Shown one piece after another: positions 9,071-17,950 of a DNA stretch of 64,000 bases (position 1 is its first letter; every line of letters begins with the position of its first letter). The stretch is from the NCBI RefSeq assembly GCF_001707885.1, contig NZ_MASS01000022.1, positions 1 through 64,000 of the forward strand, in the 5' to 3' direction. Below the pieces are notes generated by a model. The model was not told the origin of the DNA. It searched no databases and worked only from the letters and a program-made list of their open reading frames with translations. Source of the stretch: Desulfosporosinus cupriresistens. GTDB taxonomy: Bacteria > Bacillota > Desulfitobacteriia > Desulfitobacteriales > Desulfitobacteriaceae. A program made the translations under genes and the position numbers.

Positions 9071-9199
9071 TTATTGTTGTGGTGAATTGGGAAAACTTTT
9101 GTGTTTCCGATTAGCAATCCCAATTTCTTGCGCGACTTCATATTTGAACTTTTCTAATTCGGGTGTCAGTTGGACCATTGTTTTTTTCGATTCAGTCAA
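9071..9199 (-). CDS. short alpha/beta-type SASP-like spore peptide (42 aa, TTG start)
   Basis: 42 residues starting at a TTG with a strong GGAGG 8 nt upstream. The segment ELEKFKYEVAQEIGI matches the first conserved block of alpha/beta small acid-soluble spore proteins, which contains the GPR cleavage region. The second conserved block (the GG...TKR region) is absent; the tail is a short NRKHKSFPNSPQQ. It could be a minimal SASP, a truncated paralogue, or a regulator-sized decoy for GPR. The gpr neighbour supports a spore role. The protein family assignment is tentative. Confidence 0.6.
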   Translation of the reverse strand: MTESKKTMVQLTPELEKFKYEVAQEIGIANRKHKSFPNSPQQ

Positions 9200-9205
9200 A
9201 GCTTA

Positions 9206-9385
9206 CACCTCCTTAGAATTATTTGTGTAAGCAGCAGACCTTCTTCGCTGCTGCATTTTATAAGATCTGTGCTTTCAGTCTGGTTTTATTATTGGACTAT
9301 TTGAGCTCACGCATACCCGGCAAATCATCCCAGAAATTCAAGTATCATTTTTCGCTCAAGAAAAATGATACCTTTTTCTTTCTAA
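9206..9385. other. gap with two hairpins upstream of the SASP-like gene
   Basis: GCAGCAG...CTGCTGC forms a hairpin near 9220-9246. Near 9342-9374 GTATCATTTTTC pairs with GAAAAATGATAC and is followed on the plus strand by TTTTTC, a terminator-like form. A GTATG...AATAATA pair with 18-nt spacing on the minus strand (about 9325-9295) may be a forespore promoter; this last match is weak. Confidence 0.35.
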
Positions 9386-9463
9386 ATTAAAGAGCTCAGA
9401 GAACCTATATTTTGTAATTTAGGATTTTCAGAGCAAAAAGTTTCGCCCATATCCAATTACACC

Positions 9464-10807
9464 CTACCTTTCATTCATTTGAGAGTAGGAACTCGATATT
9501 ACAGTAGGTAAACCCTTAAATCTTATCTGTACTGTGGTGCCAAATTGGTTACTTTCAATGCTCAACGTGGCGTTGTGCCGAGTTGCAATACTATTACAAA
9601 TAACCAAACCCAGGCCAGTCCCTGTATCTTTAGTTGTGAAAAATGGGATTCCTAGTTTGTCTTGGATTTCCGGGTTTATTCCAGAACCATTATCCGTAAT
9701 GGATAAAACGAGAGCGTCCTCCAACATCTGGGTCCTCAGAGTGACTTTACCACCTGGTAACATTGACTCAAGAGCATTATTGACTAAGTTAAGGACCAGT
9801 TTCTTAATCTCGATGGCATCCAAAGGGATTCCTTGAGTTTCTTCAAAGAAAATTTCCACTGTTTTATCCTGGGATTTTGCTATGGTCTGAATTGTAGGAA
9901 GCAAAGAAAATAAAAGTTGATTGAGATTCCAAAATTTTAAATCCATTCCCTTTTCATTGGCAACTAAGATTAGCTCAGTTATTACTGAATTAGCACGCTC
10001 AAGATCTTGGAGCATTAAATTGCAATTTTCAGCAAACCTTATCTGATCCATCTTCTGACTAGCGGCAAGTTGAAGAAATCCGTGGACACTAGTAATAGGA
10101 TTTCTAATTTCATGCGCTAGGCCGGATGCAACCTTCCCGATTGCATTGATACTTTCTGTCTTTACTAACTCTTTTTCCAAACGTTTTCGTTCAGCAATAT
10201 CTCGTACGACGCTTAATAGTATTTTTTCAAGTTTGACTACAACTTGATGTGAACTCACTTCTACTGGAAAATGTGCTCCATCTTTTCTCACGTGGTAAGT
10301 TTCAAAGATTATTCCACTATTATAAGCGGCTTGCAGTTGCATTTCGATTAGGTCCATGGTTTTCTCAGCTCTAAGATCTTGAATTTTCATAGTGCATAAT
10401 TCTTCATGTGTGTAACCATAAGCCTTTATGGCCGCCAGATTAGCTTCTAAAATGTGACCTTTTAAATCAATAAATAGGAAGCTGTCACACGAATGTTCAA
10501 ATAACACTCGGTAATTTGCAAGCCGTCGCCGCCTTTTCGCTCCTTTAAGAGCATTGGATGCTTGGACAGCTAAATTTTCATGAACTCTGATACGTTCTCC
10601 ACTAAAGCCGTTGACCTCATCGGAAAGGTTCAATAAATCGCATGTTTCCTTCGATGTTTGAGATGCTTGGATTGAAGGAAACTCACGGAACTTCAACTTA
10701 TGAGTATATTCTTTTTTCCAGCTATCGAACATGAAATCGGCAGAAATATTGTTTTTTTGGTTTTCTTCCAACATAGAACCAAACCCCTTCAATGAATTTC
10801 TCAACAC
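9464..10807 (-). CDS. PAS-domain sensor histidine kinase (orphan, sporulation-kinase type)
   Basis: Cytosolic sensor kinase of up to 447 residues; no membrane segment is seen. The order is an unconserved N-terminus (1-100), a PAS domain (about 103-215, EANLAAIKAYGYTHEEL), the HisKA box GLAHEIRNPITS with the phospho-acceptor His near 232, then an HATPase domain with NNALESM, DNGSGI and TGLGLVICNS. No response regulator is adjacent, as is usual for kinases that feed Spo0A, and gpr is nearby; a Spo0A link is inference. Start alternatives are a GTG at 10807 or the ATG at 10774 (AAGGGG upstream), which I slightly prefer. Confidence 0.85.
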   Translation of the reverse strand: MLRNSLKGFGSMLEENQKNNISADFMFDSWKKEYTHKLKFREFPSIQASQTSKETCDLLNLSDEVNGFSGERIRVHENLAVQASNALKGAKRRRRLANYRVLFEHSCDSFLFIDLKGHILEANLAAIKAYGYTHEELCTMKIQDLRAEKTMDLIEMQLQAAYNSGIIFETYHVRKDGAHFPVEVSSHQVVVKLEKILLSVVRDIAERKRLEKELVKTESINAIGKVASGLAHEIRNPITSVHGFLQLAASQKMDQIRFAENCNLMLQDLERANSVITELILVANEKGMDLKFWNLNQLLFSLLPTIQTIAKSQDKTVEIFFEETQGIPLDAIEIKKLVLNLVNNALESMLPGGKVTLRTQMLEDALVLSITDNGSGINPEIQDKLGIPFFTTKDTGTGLGLVICNSIATRHNATLSIESNQFGTTVQIRFKGLPTVISSSYSQMNER

Positions 10808-11058
10808 ACTAAAAAGTGATCCCTAAGTATTTTAGCTGTATTAGCTTTTTCGTGTTTTTATATTACCATAAGTTAAATGACAGTTCCATATAATATTAAT
10901 TCTAAATATCTGAATATTCAATAATCGGATATTTAGTACTATTTGTTTCAACATCAACTTTATTTATTTCTTTAATGTTTGACAAGATATCTACTTAATT
11001 TTTCGATCAAATATACGTTATTATGAGTAATTACTTTAAATACTTACTCATAAGCACG
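10808..11058. other. AT-rich gap with a 10-bp inverted repeat
   Basis: No gene is seen. Near 11019-11051 TTATGAGTAA and TTACTCATAA form a perfect inverted repeat with a 13-nt spacer, usable as a hairpin or dimeric operator. The rest is AT-rich and holds the untracked leader of the histidine kinase gene. Confidence 0.3.
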
Positions 11059-11098
11059 AAAAAACAAGAGCGCCGTAAGATTTTCCTGGCTCCTGTTT
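11059..11098 (-). terminator. intrinsic terminator of the recG operon
   Basis: On the minus strand AACAGGAGCC pairs imperfectly with GGCGCTCTTGTT and is followed by TTTTTT. It lies 16-55 nt past the recG stop and closes the sdaAB-sdaAA-recG unit. Confidence 0.7.
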
Positions 11099-11113
11099 CT
11101 TCTCACTTTCTCC

Positions 11114-13633
11114 CTAATGAACGCCTATTTTTTCCGGTGGAAATGTTCGCTGAACTTCCTGAAAAAGCAATTCATACTTTTCCGGATTCTGTAATACTTT
11201 CTGGGCCATCTGATATGCCTTTTCCACCAAATGCCCGTCTTGAGAAAGATCCGTAAGATTCAATTGAGCTAAACCGTGTTGCCGAGTCCCTAAGATTTCC
11301 CCCGTTCCGCGCAGACGCATATCTTCTTCGGCAATTTTAAACCCATCTTCTGTTTGACATAGAATATCTAAACGACGACTGTTTTTGTTTCCTGACAACA
11401 AAAGACAGTAAGACTGTTCATTTCCTCGACCAACCCGCCCTCTGAGTTGGTGCAATTGGGCGAGGCCAAAACGCTCGGCCGCTTCAATGACCATAACAGA
11501 GGCATTTGGGACGTTTACTCCAACTTCAACCACGGTCGTTGCAACCAGAATATCAATTTCTCCGTCGTGAAACGCTGTCATGATCGCTTCTTTTTCGGCC
11601 CCCTTCATTCTTCCATGCAGAAGGGCAACACGACACGTAGGAAACCTAAGCTGGAGATCTGTGGCTCTCTGGGTCGCTGAAATAAGATCAAGCGTTTCTG
11701 ATTCTTCCACTAAAGGACAAACAACAAAAATCTGCCTTCCAAGATTGATTTGCTCTTCAAGAAATAATTCCATCTTCGAGCGGGCACGTTCCGTCAATTT
11801 ACGAGTAATAATAGGCTTTCGCCCAGCAGGCATCTCATTAAGTACAGAGAGCTGCAAATCGCCGTAGAGTGTCAAGGCCAGCGTCCGTGGAATTGGGGTC
11901 GCAGTGAGGACCAAAACGTGAGGATTTTCGCCTTTGCCTTGAAGAAGTGAACGCTGCCGGACACCAAAGCGATGTTGTTCATCTGTAACAGCAAGTCCTA
12001 AAGCCTTAAATACCACCGTTTCTTGAATAAGGGCATGTGTTCCTACTATAACTTGTGCCCGACCATCCGCTATCTGGGCCAATGTTTGATCCCTCACACT
12101 TTTACCCTGACTACCCAATAAACAAACAACCTTAATTCCCAGAGGAGTAAACGCTTTTTCCAGCGCTTGAAAGTGCTGTAACGCTAAAATTTCCGTAGGG
12201 GCCATCATTGCCCCCTGGTATCCCGATCCTATCGCACGTAACAGCGCCGCCATGGCGACCGCCGTCTTGCCGGATCCAACATCCCCTTGAACCAAACGGG
12301 CCATTCCGTGTGGTCTAGCGAGATCTTGAAATATTTCACTGATCACTCGTTGTTGAGCTGTGGTCAGTCTAAAAGGTAAGGCTTTATAAAAACTCTGGAT
12401 CTGTGCCTCCCCCCCCAATAACACAGGACTTCCAAGTCGAACCATACCTTGGTGTAGTCCAGCGACCGCCAATTGCAAAAAGAGAACTTCTTCCCAAACT
12501 AGGCGATCCCTCGCTTGGGACAGACTGGTGTAATTAACCGGAAAGTGAATTTCTCGATGGGCTTGAGTCCGCCCCATCCATTCCTGTAGTTCTTCCTGGG
12601 GAATAATCTCTTGAAAACACGAATCCACTTGATCCAAAACACTATGGATTAAGTTGCGTATTACTTTTGATGATAAACGTGCGGTTTCTGAATAAACCGG
12701 GAGGATCGTTTGCAACCCATGATCAGGGACATCTACTTGACTTGCATTCTCCTTTTCAATATCTGTTGCCAACACTTCCGGTTGCTGTTGCTGCCAACGC
12801 ACCTTTCCCGTTACAACGACTTGAGTTCCTACTGGATATTGCTTAAGAATGTGGGTTTGGTTAAACCATGTTGCCTGAAACAAGCGCCCTTGCTGCTGAA
12901 TACTTAATTTAACCACTTTCAATTTTCCATTCATTACCTGACCGGCCACGACTTCTCCGGCAATTGTTGCCGTTTCTCCATCTTTTAACTCCGCAATCAA
13001 GCGCTTGCGGCGATCTTCATACCTGCGGGGATAATAAAGGAGCAAATCTAATACGTTATGAATCCCTAGCTTTTCAAGTTGCTTAGCTCTTTCCGGACCA
13101 ACCCCTCTTAAGTATTGTAAGGGCCGCGATCGCTCGGAAACAGTATTTAACCCTTTCGACACTCCTTTTATAGGTATTTCTTGCCTTTCTTTTTCCTGAA
13201 TTGGCTGATCTTTATGTATCACTTTGTTTTCTTGGGCTTCTCCGGCTTCTCGCTTTTCGTTTACTCCTCTATGATTTGTGTTTTTCCGTTTATCCGATAT
13301 CTTCTGTTTCTCTGGTATACTCAAATCCTCGATTAAGGGTACACTTTGCGGTAAACAATCGGCAACTTCAGACGACACTTCTTGCATAAACCGGTGCAGT
13401 TCCGAAAAGGCTTCTCTTCGTCGCAGCGGGCTCCATGTTGAATAATTCTGAGCCAATTGTCTCAAAAGCTCCATATCATTACCAGGAAATAGCTGTTCAA
13501 GTCTGGGAAGGATTCCTCGTAAGAAACTGTTAAATCCCCCCAAGACTCCGGTATTCGTAAACCCTTGCTTTTCTTCTGTTAGCAGAGCTCTCCGGAAATT
13601 ATTCAAAACGAGTTGCATCTGAGTAAGCTTCAT
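11114..13633 (-). CDS. recG: ATP-dependent DNA helicase RecG with an extended N-terminus
   Basis: Branch-migration helicase that remodels stalled forks. It has 839 residues against about 680-700 for most RecG. The extra 160 residues are N-terminal, lysine/glutamate-rich and low in conservation (about 95-165), before the wedge domain at about 170 (LQYLRGVGPERAKQLEKLGI). Walker A is GDVGSGKTAVAM, the Walker B variant DEQHRFG is RecG-specific, and TATPIPRTLALT and QLRGRVGRG are later helicase motifs. The start overlaps the sdaAA stop (ATGA), so the two genes are translationally coupled. Confidence 0.96.
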   Translation of the reverse strand: MKLTQMQLVLNNFRRALLTEEKQGFTNTGVLGGFNSFLRGILPRLEQLFPGNDMELLRQLAQNYSTWSPLRRREAFSELHRFMQEVSSEVADCLPQSVPLIEDLSIPEKQKISDKRKNTNHRGVNEKREAGEAQENKVIHKDQPIQEKERQEIPIKGVSKGLNTVSERSRPLQYLRGVGPERAKQLEKLGIHNVLDLLLYYPRRYEDRRKRLIAELKDGETATIAGEVVAGQVMNGKLKVVKLSIQQQGRLFQATWFNQTHILKQYPVGTQVVVTGKVRWQQQQPEVLATDIEKENASQVDVPDHGLQTILPVYSETARLSSKVIRNLIHSVLDQVDSCFQEIIPQEELQEWMGRTQAHREIHFPVNYTSLSQARDRLVWEEVLFLQLAVAGLHQGMVRLGSPVLLGGEAQIQSFYKALPFRLTTAQQRVISEIFQDLARPHGMARLVQGDVGSGKTAVAMAALLRAIGSGYQGAMMAPTEILALQHFQALEKAFTPLGIKVVCLLGSQGKSVRDQTLAQIADGRAQVIVGTHALIQETVVFKALGLAVTDEQHRFGVRQRSLLQGKGENPHVLVLTATPIPRTLALTLYGDLQLSVLNEMPAGRKPIITRKLTERARSKMELFLEEQINLGRQIFVVCPLVEESETLDLISATQRATDLQLRFPTCRVALLHGRMKGAEKEAIMTAFHDGEIDILVATTVVEVGVNVPNASVMVIEAAERFGLAQLHQLRGRVGRGNEQSYCLLLSGNKNSRRLDILCQTEDGFKIAEEDMRLRGTGEILGTRQHGLAQLNLTDLSQDGHLVEKAYQMAQKVLQNPEKYELLFQEVQRTFPPEKIGVH

Positions 13634-14493
13634 AGAAAATCAGCCTGAATTCGTCGTCCCGTCGGCGTCACTGCAAGGCCACCTTGCGCAGTTTCTTTTA
13701 AAGCACAAGGCATTTGTTTACCTATCAAGCCCATAGTATCGATAACCTCATCAATCGGAATTGCACTCTTCACTCCTGAAAGAGCCATCTCAGCTGCTAC
13801 CAAAGCGATCGAGGCTCCCGTTGCATTTCGTTTGACACAGGGAACCTCCACCAGCCCTGCCACAGGGTCACACACTAAACCCAGCATCGATTTCATAGCG
13901 ATTGCTGCAGCGTCCGCCGTCTGACTAGGCGAGCCTCCTGCTAGTTCCACTGCCGCAGCAGCAGCCATTGCCGCTGCAGATCCTATTTCGGCCTGACATC
14001 CACTCTCAGCGCCAGAAACACTCGCTCGTTCTGCAATGACCATTCCTAATCCCGCAGCAGTAAATAAAGCAAGTACAAGATCATGCTCTGCTACTTCAAG
14101 AGCCTTCTCAACCGTCAAAAGAACAGCAGGAAGTACCCCACAGGAACCCGCAGTCGGTGCAGCAACAATTTTCCCCATACAAGCGTTAACTTCGGCCACT
14201 GCCAAAGCTCTGGCAATTGCACTACTCATTAGCCCGCCGATCAGGCTCTCACCCTTTTGCCACCTGGCCTCGATTTTCGCTGCATCTCCCCCTACCAAAC
14301 CAGATAAAGAACGACGCTCGCCGCTAAGACCTGCTTCAACGGATTCTCGCATAACCCTTAAGTTCTTGCTCATACGCTGAAAAAGCGCTTGCTCCGATTG
14401 TTCTAATTCTTCCATCTGGTTTTGGCATACGACTTGACTTATTTTAAACCCTCCAGCTTCAGCCTCGATGACCCAGTCTTCGTAGGCACGCAT
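13630..14493 (-). CDS. sdaAA: L-serine dehydratase, iron-sulfur-dependent, alpha subunit
   Basis: Deaminates L-serine to pyruvate and ammonia as a heterodimer with SdaAB; it uses an oxygen-labile [4Fe-4S] cluster, fitting an anaerobe. It has 287 residues. TAGSCGVLPAVLL and LGLVCDPVAGLVEVPC carry the conserved cysteines expected to hold the cluster. The order is sdaAB then sdaAA with 12 nt between, ribosome site TAGGAGG before the ATG, and a 4-nt overlap with recG after it. Confidence 0.95.
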   Translation of the reverse strand: MRAYEDWVIEAEAGGFKISQVVCQNQMEELEQSEQALFQRMSKNLRVMRESVEAGLSGERRSLSGLVGGDAAKIEARWQKGESLIGGLMSSAIARALAVAEVNACMGKIVAAPTAGSCGVLPAVLLTVEKALEVAEHDLVLALFTAAGLGMVIAERASVSGAESGCQAEIGSAAAMAAAAAVELAGGSPSQTADAAAIAMKSMLGLVCDPVAGLVEVPCVKRNATGASIALVAAEMALSGVKSAIPIDEVIDTMGLIGKQMPCALKETAQGGLAVTPTGRRIQADFL

Positions 14494-14505
14494 AATTAAC
14501 TCCTC

Positions 14506-15177
14506 CTATTCCAACGGCTCAATAGCTAAGGCCTGATAGATCCTGGGTATTTTCCGCAATAAACCAAGAACCGAATCGTCAATTATCTGATCCGTTTCCA
14601 AAATCATTAAGGCTTGCGCTCCCTTTTTTTCGCGGGATACCCACATGTGCGCAATGTTGATCTGGGCAGTCGCCAGGAGGAGCGTCACTTGGGCCACAAC
14701 CCCTGGCAGATCCTGGTGCAGGATAACTAAGGTGGGATAGTCGCCTCTAATCTCCACCTGAAAATCATTAATCTCTCGAATGACAATTGTTCCTCCCCCG
14801 ATAGACGACCCAAGAACCTGAACATGACACCCGTTCTTACCTAATAAATTAAATTTCACACTGTTCGGATGGATATCTCCCAGGTCCGCTGTTTCAAAAA
14901 CAAAATCTAGACCGCGTTCCTTTGCAATCTTAGGGGCCTCTGAAATTCGTTCGTCATCCGGGGCCATGCCTAAAAGCCCCGCAACTAACGCTAAGTTTGT
15001 CCCATGCCCCTTCCCAGTTGTTGCAAAAGAGCCATGCAAAACAATTGTTCCTTTGATAGGTTCTTCGCCCAATATTTTTCTGGCCATGGCACCCAAACGA
15101 ACCGCACCGGCGGTGTGTGAACTAGACGGACCAACCATGATCGGTCCAAGAAGATCAAAGACATTGCTCTTACCCAC
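14506..15177 (-). CDS. sdaAB: L-serine dehydratase, iron-sulfur-dependent, beta subunit
   Basis: Beta subunit of the heterodimeric serine dehydratase, 223 residues. The N-terminal block FDLLGPIMVGPSSSHTAGAVRLG (seen in pieces as GPSSSHTAG) is the family signature. A C-terminal ACT domain (about 148-220, YPTLVILHQDLPGVVAQVT) probably senses serine. The start is a GTG with GGGGGG about 10 nt upstream, just behind the fakA terminator, so it begins a new unit sdaAB-sdaAA-recG. Confidence 0.94.
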   Translation of the reverse strand: MGKSNVFDLLGPIMVGPSSSHTAGAVRLGAMARKILGEEPIKGTIVLHGSFATTGKGHGTNLALVAGLLGMAPDDERISEAPKIAKERGLDFVFETADLGDIHPNSVKFNLLGKNGCHVQVLGSSIGGGTIVIREINDFQVEIRGDYPTLVILHQDLPGVVAQVTLLLATAQINIAHMWVSREKKGAQALMILETDQIIDDSVLGLLRKIPRIYQALAIEPLE

Positions 15178-15192
15178 GATATACCCCCCTAT

Positions 15193-15222
15193 ATAAAAAA
15201 CCCCCGGAAAAATTTCCGGAGG
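15193..15222 (-). terminator. intrinsic terminator after fakA
   Basis: On the minus strand CCTCCGGAAA pairs with TTTCCGGGGG and is followed by TTTTTT. It starts 5 nt beyond the fakA stop and separates fakA from sdaAB. Confidence 0.85.
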
Positions 15223-15227
15223 ATAAC

Positions 15228-16934
15228 CTATTCTACACCAAAAATATAATAATAGAGCGGTTGCCTACCCGGATGAACCTCTACTTCAACACTCGGTTTA
15301 ACCTCACCAAGCCAATTTTCAAGTTGTTCAACCTCTTCTTCTTTTGTTTCTTTACCATAGAAGATGGTAACCAAATCATGAGTTTGCCAATCCATTTCCT
15401 CCAATGTTGCCTTTGCAACTTCAAATAGTGTTTGGCCTGAGGTAACAATCGTATCTTCTACCAACCCCAAGATATCTCCCTCAGATATCTTTAAAGTCCC
15501 ATACTGGGAATCGCGAACTGCATAAGTTACCTCTCCAGAACAAACGGCACTCAGGCCTCTGCTCATATTTTGGATGTTCGCCTCCACATCCCCTTCTGAA
15601 TTAAAATTCAGTAGCGCAGAAATCCCTTGAGGAATCGATTTGCTGGATATCACATAGACTTCACGATCTTGTACAACCTCTTTTACTTGACTGGCTGCCA
15701 TCACGATATTTCCATTATTGGGTAAAATAAAAATTCGATGCGCTGGAACTTTACGAACAGCTTCCGCCAGATCTTCTGTACTGGGATTCATAGTTTGACC
15801 GCCATACACTACTTCATCTGCACCCAAGCTAGTAAAAACATCCGCAATTCCTTGTCCCATGGCAACAGCAACGATACCATAATCTTTCCGCATATGACCT
15901 GCATTGTTAACATTCATCGGCCCTTGTAGTGAATCGTTTGATTCGGTTTTCATCGCGTGAGCCATATTTTCATTTTGCTCAAGCATGTTATGAATTTGAA
16001 CTTCATGGAGCGAACCCCACTGGATAGCATAATCTAAAATTTTACCGGGGTTTCTAACGTGCACATGAATTTTTACCACTTCAGGTGTCCCGACAACCAA
16101 CAAACTCTCTCCGCGGCCGTTTAAATCCTGTCGCATCTGCTCAACACGCAAATCAGTTCCCTTAACTAAAAATTCAGTGCAATAGGGATAGTCCAGATTT
16201 TCAATTTGCTTGAATTTCCGTTGAATTTCAGGGTGTTCGTGCTCAAACGAAGTCGGCTTTTCTCCCACTTCGTTTAGCGTATTAGGATTGATTGCTTCTC
16301 CAGTTAAAACAGTGATCCAACCACTTAATATGATCAGGAAACCCTGTCCCCCAGCATCTACAACACCCGCCTGTTTCAAGGCTGGCAACAAATCCGGGGT
16401 TCTTGAGAGGGCCTCTAAGCCTTTGCGTTGCCCTTCGAGGAGGGTATCGAGAAGTGATCCTCCCCCCTTGGCCCTAGTCAACGCACCCCGCGCCGTTTCT
16501 CTTGATACCGTCAGGATTGTACCCTCAACAGGTTTCATCACTGCTTTGTACGCCGTATCAACACCTGCTTGCAAAGCCTGCGCCACTTGAAGAGGGTTTG
16601 CTATTTGCAATCCTTCAAAGCCTTTAGCAATTCCCCGTAAGAGCTGAGAAAGAATAACCCCTGAATTTCCGCGAGCTCCCATTAGGGAGCCCATCGAAGC
16701 AGCACTTGCCACTTCACTGATTGAAAGGCTGGATACTCTCTCTGAATCCCTAACTGCCGATTGAATGGTCAAAAACATGTTCGTTCCTGTATCACCATCG
16801 GGCACTGGAAAAACGTTTAGAGCATCAACCGCTTGCTTTTTTTGTTCCAAGGCCTGCGCACCAGCCACCATCATTTGTTTCCATAGTACTCCATTAAGAA
16901 CATTAATTATGTCTGCCCCTGGTCTCAAAACCAT
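15228..16934 (-). CDS. fakA: fatty acid kinase subunit FakA (YloV, DAK2 domain)
   Basis: Kinase that phosphorylates fatty acids held by FakB, feeding acyl-phosphate to the PlsX/PlsY route, with plsX in the same window. It has 568 residues. An N-terminal DhaL-type domain (about 10-210) has NVFPVPDGDTGTNM for nucleotide and magnesium binding and GARGNSGVILSQLLRG. A middle linker and the C-terminal DegV-like DUF1949-type region follow (about 330-568). It lies 20 nt after asp23, the typical asp23-yloV pair, and no FakB is seen nearby. Confidence 0.93.
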   Translation of the reverse strand: MVLRPGADIINVLNGVLWKQMMVAGAQALEQKKQAVDALNVFPVPDGDTGTNMFLTIQSAVRDSERVSSLSISEVASAASMGSLMGARGNSGVILSQLLRGIAKGFEGLQIANPLQVAQALQAGVDTAYKAVMKPVEGTILTVSRETARGALTRAKGGGSLLDTLLEGQRKGLEALSRTPDLLPALKQAGVVDAGGQGFLIILSGWITVLTGEAINPNTLNEVGEKPTSFEHEHPEIQRKFKQIENLDYPYCTEFLVKGTDLRVEQMRQDLNGRGESLLVVGTPEVVKIHVHVRNPGKILDYAIQWGSLHEVQIHNMLEQNENMAHAMKTESNDSLQGPMNVNNAGHMRKDYGIVAVAMGQGIADVFTSLGADEVVYGGQTMNPSTEDLAEAVRKVPAHRIFILPNNGNIVMAASQVKEVVQDREVYVISSKSIPQGISALLNFNSEGDVEANIQNMSRGLSAVCSGEVTYAVRDSQYGTLKISEGDILGLVEDTIVTSGQTLFEVAKATLEEMDWQTHDLVTIFYGKETKEEEVEQLENWLGEVKPSVEVEVHPGRQPLYYYIFGVE

Positions 16935-16954
16935 ATCCCCCTAATCTTTTTACA

Positions 16955-17311
16955 CTACACTAAAATGCGAACATCTTGTACATTCACATTTACTTGGGAC
17001 ACGGTTAATCCTGTAAGCTTCTCTGTCGTATAACGGACGCGCTCCATTACATTAGCGGCAACTTCAGAAATTTTAACCCCATATCCAACAACGATATACA
17101 GGTCAATAATGACCTCGTTGTCTTGAATCGAAACCACAACACCACGGCCTAAATTTTCCCGCCCAAGTAAATCTACAAATCCATCCGTGATTTTGCGCGA
17201 AGCCATACCTACCAAGCCATAACATTCAACTGCCGTAGCACCTGCAATTGTCGATATGACTTCTTCAGAAATATCAATCTTTCCTAAGCTATTTATAATT
17301 TCTTTTCCCAT
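16955..17311 (-). CDS. Asp23/Gls24 family envelope stress protein
   Basis: 118 residues, whole-length Asp23 domain (DUF322), related to B. subtilis YloU; such proteins are linked to envelope homeostasis. ISEEVISTIAGATAVECYGLVGM and INLYIVVGYGVKISEVA-like blocks are visible. The ribosome site GGGAGG lies before the ATG. It precedes fakA as in other Firmicutes and diverges from rpmB. Confidence 0.92.
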   Translation of the reverse strand: MGKEIINSLGKIDISEEVISTIAGATAVECYGLVGMASRKITDGFVDLLGRENLGRGVVVSIQDNEVIIDLYIVVGYGVKISEVAANVMERVRYTTEKLTGLTVSQVNVNVQDVRILV

Positions 17312-17422
17312 TAAAAAGAAACCTCCCTTTCGGCATTACCCACACTGACCCTATTCTATCAATTATAAAGAAAATGTTCAAATAGCCCTTCCCCCCGCAT
17401 CGAGAAATTAATGAAGTACACC

Positions 17423-17451
17423 TTGCCAACACGCAAGACTTTTGATAGAAT
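17423..17451 (+). promoter_or_regulatory. sigma-A-like promoter of rpmB
   Basis: TTGCCA (17423-17428) and TAGAAT (17446-17451) are separated by 17 nt, about 40 nt before the rpmB start. Confidence 0.6.
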
Positions 17452-17490
17452 ATATAAGTGTCATTTCGGTTGCAAAGGAGGATTTAGAGC

Positions 17491-17682
17491 ATGGCTAATG
17501 TTTGTGCGATATGCGCCAAAGGAGTAGTCACTGGATTTCAAGTCAGCCACTCACATATACGAACAAAACGAACTTGGAAACCAAACTTGCAACGCGTTCA
17601 TGCAATTGTGAACGGGGCTCCCGCCCGGATCAAAGTTTGCACCAGATGCTTACGTTCCGGCAAAGTTCAGCGCGCTAGCTAA
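17491..17682 (+). CDS. rpmB: 50S ribosomal protein L28
   Basis: Large-subunit ribosomal protein, 63 residues. MANVCAICAKG and CTRCLRSGKVQRA hold four cysteines in two CxxC pairs, the zinc-ribbon form of L28. AAAGGAGG lies before the ATG. It stands alone between its own promoter and terminator, divergent from asp23-fakA, as in Bacillus. Confidence 0.96.
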   Translation: MANVCAICAKGVVTGFQVSHSHIRTKRTWKPNLQRVHAIVNGAPARIKVCTRCLRSGKVQRAS

Positions 17683-17689
17683 TGAATCA

Positions 17690-17716
17690 AAAGTTCGACA
17701 TCTGTCGGACTTTTTT
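17690..17716 (+). terminator. intrinsic terminator of rpmB
   Basis: AAGTTCGACA pairs with TGTCGGACTT (one G-U) around TC, followed by six T. Confidence 0.85.
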
Positions 17717-17766
17717 CATTTCCCCCACATTTCTAGTCCTAAAATCACACTTTTATTCGTTCCCAG

Positions 17767-17950
17767 CCCGGAGGGTGTGATTTTGCAGAGCGAACCCTTT
17801 AGGCAGAGTCGCGTTAACCATGCTTAGATTAGTCGGCGTCAGAACGGCATGGGTTTACATTCAGAACAGCCCAGAGGTTTGCTGTTCTCGCCGAGTAATC
17901 AAGCAGGGTAGCGACGGCGCCGTGGGTGAGCGGAGCAATATCACACCCTC
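17767..17950. repeat. structured intergenic element E2, overlapping the hslO stop
   Basis: 184 nt. The terminal stem GAGGGTGTGATTTTGC (17771-17786) pairs with GCAATATCACACCCTC (17935-17950). An inner stem of about 21 bp pairs 17827-17849 with 17880-17900 around a 30-nt loop that holds CCCAGAGGTTTG. The hslO stop codon (17941-17943) lies inside the right terminal arm. It is a close homologue of E3, with compensatory changes in the inner stem. Confidence 0.85.
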
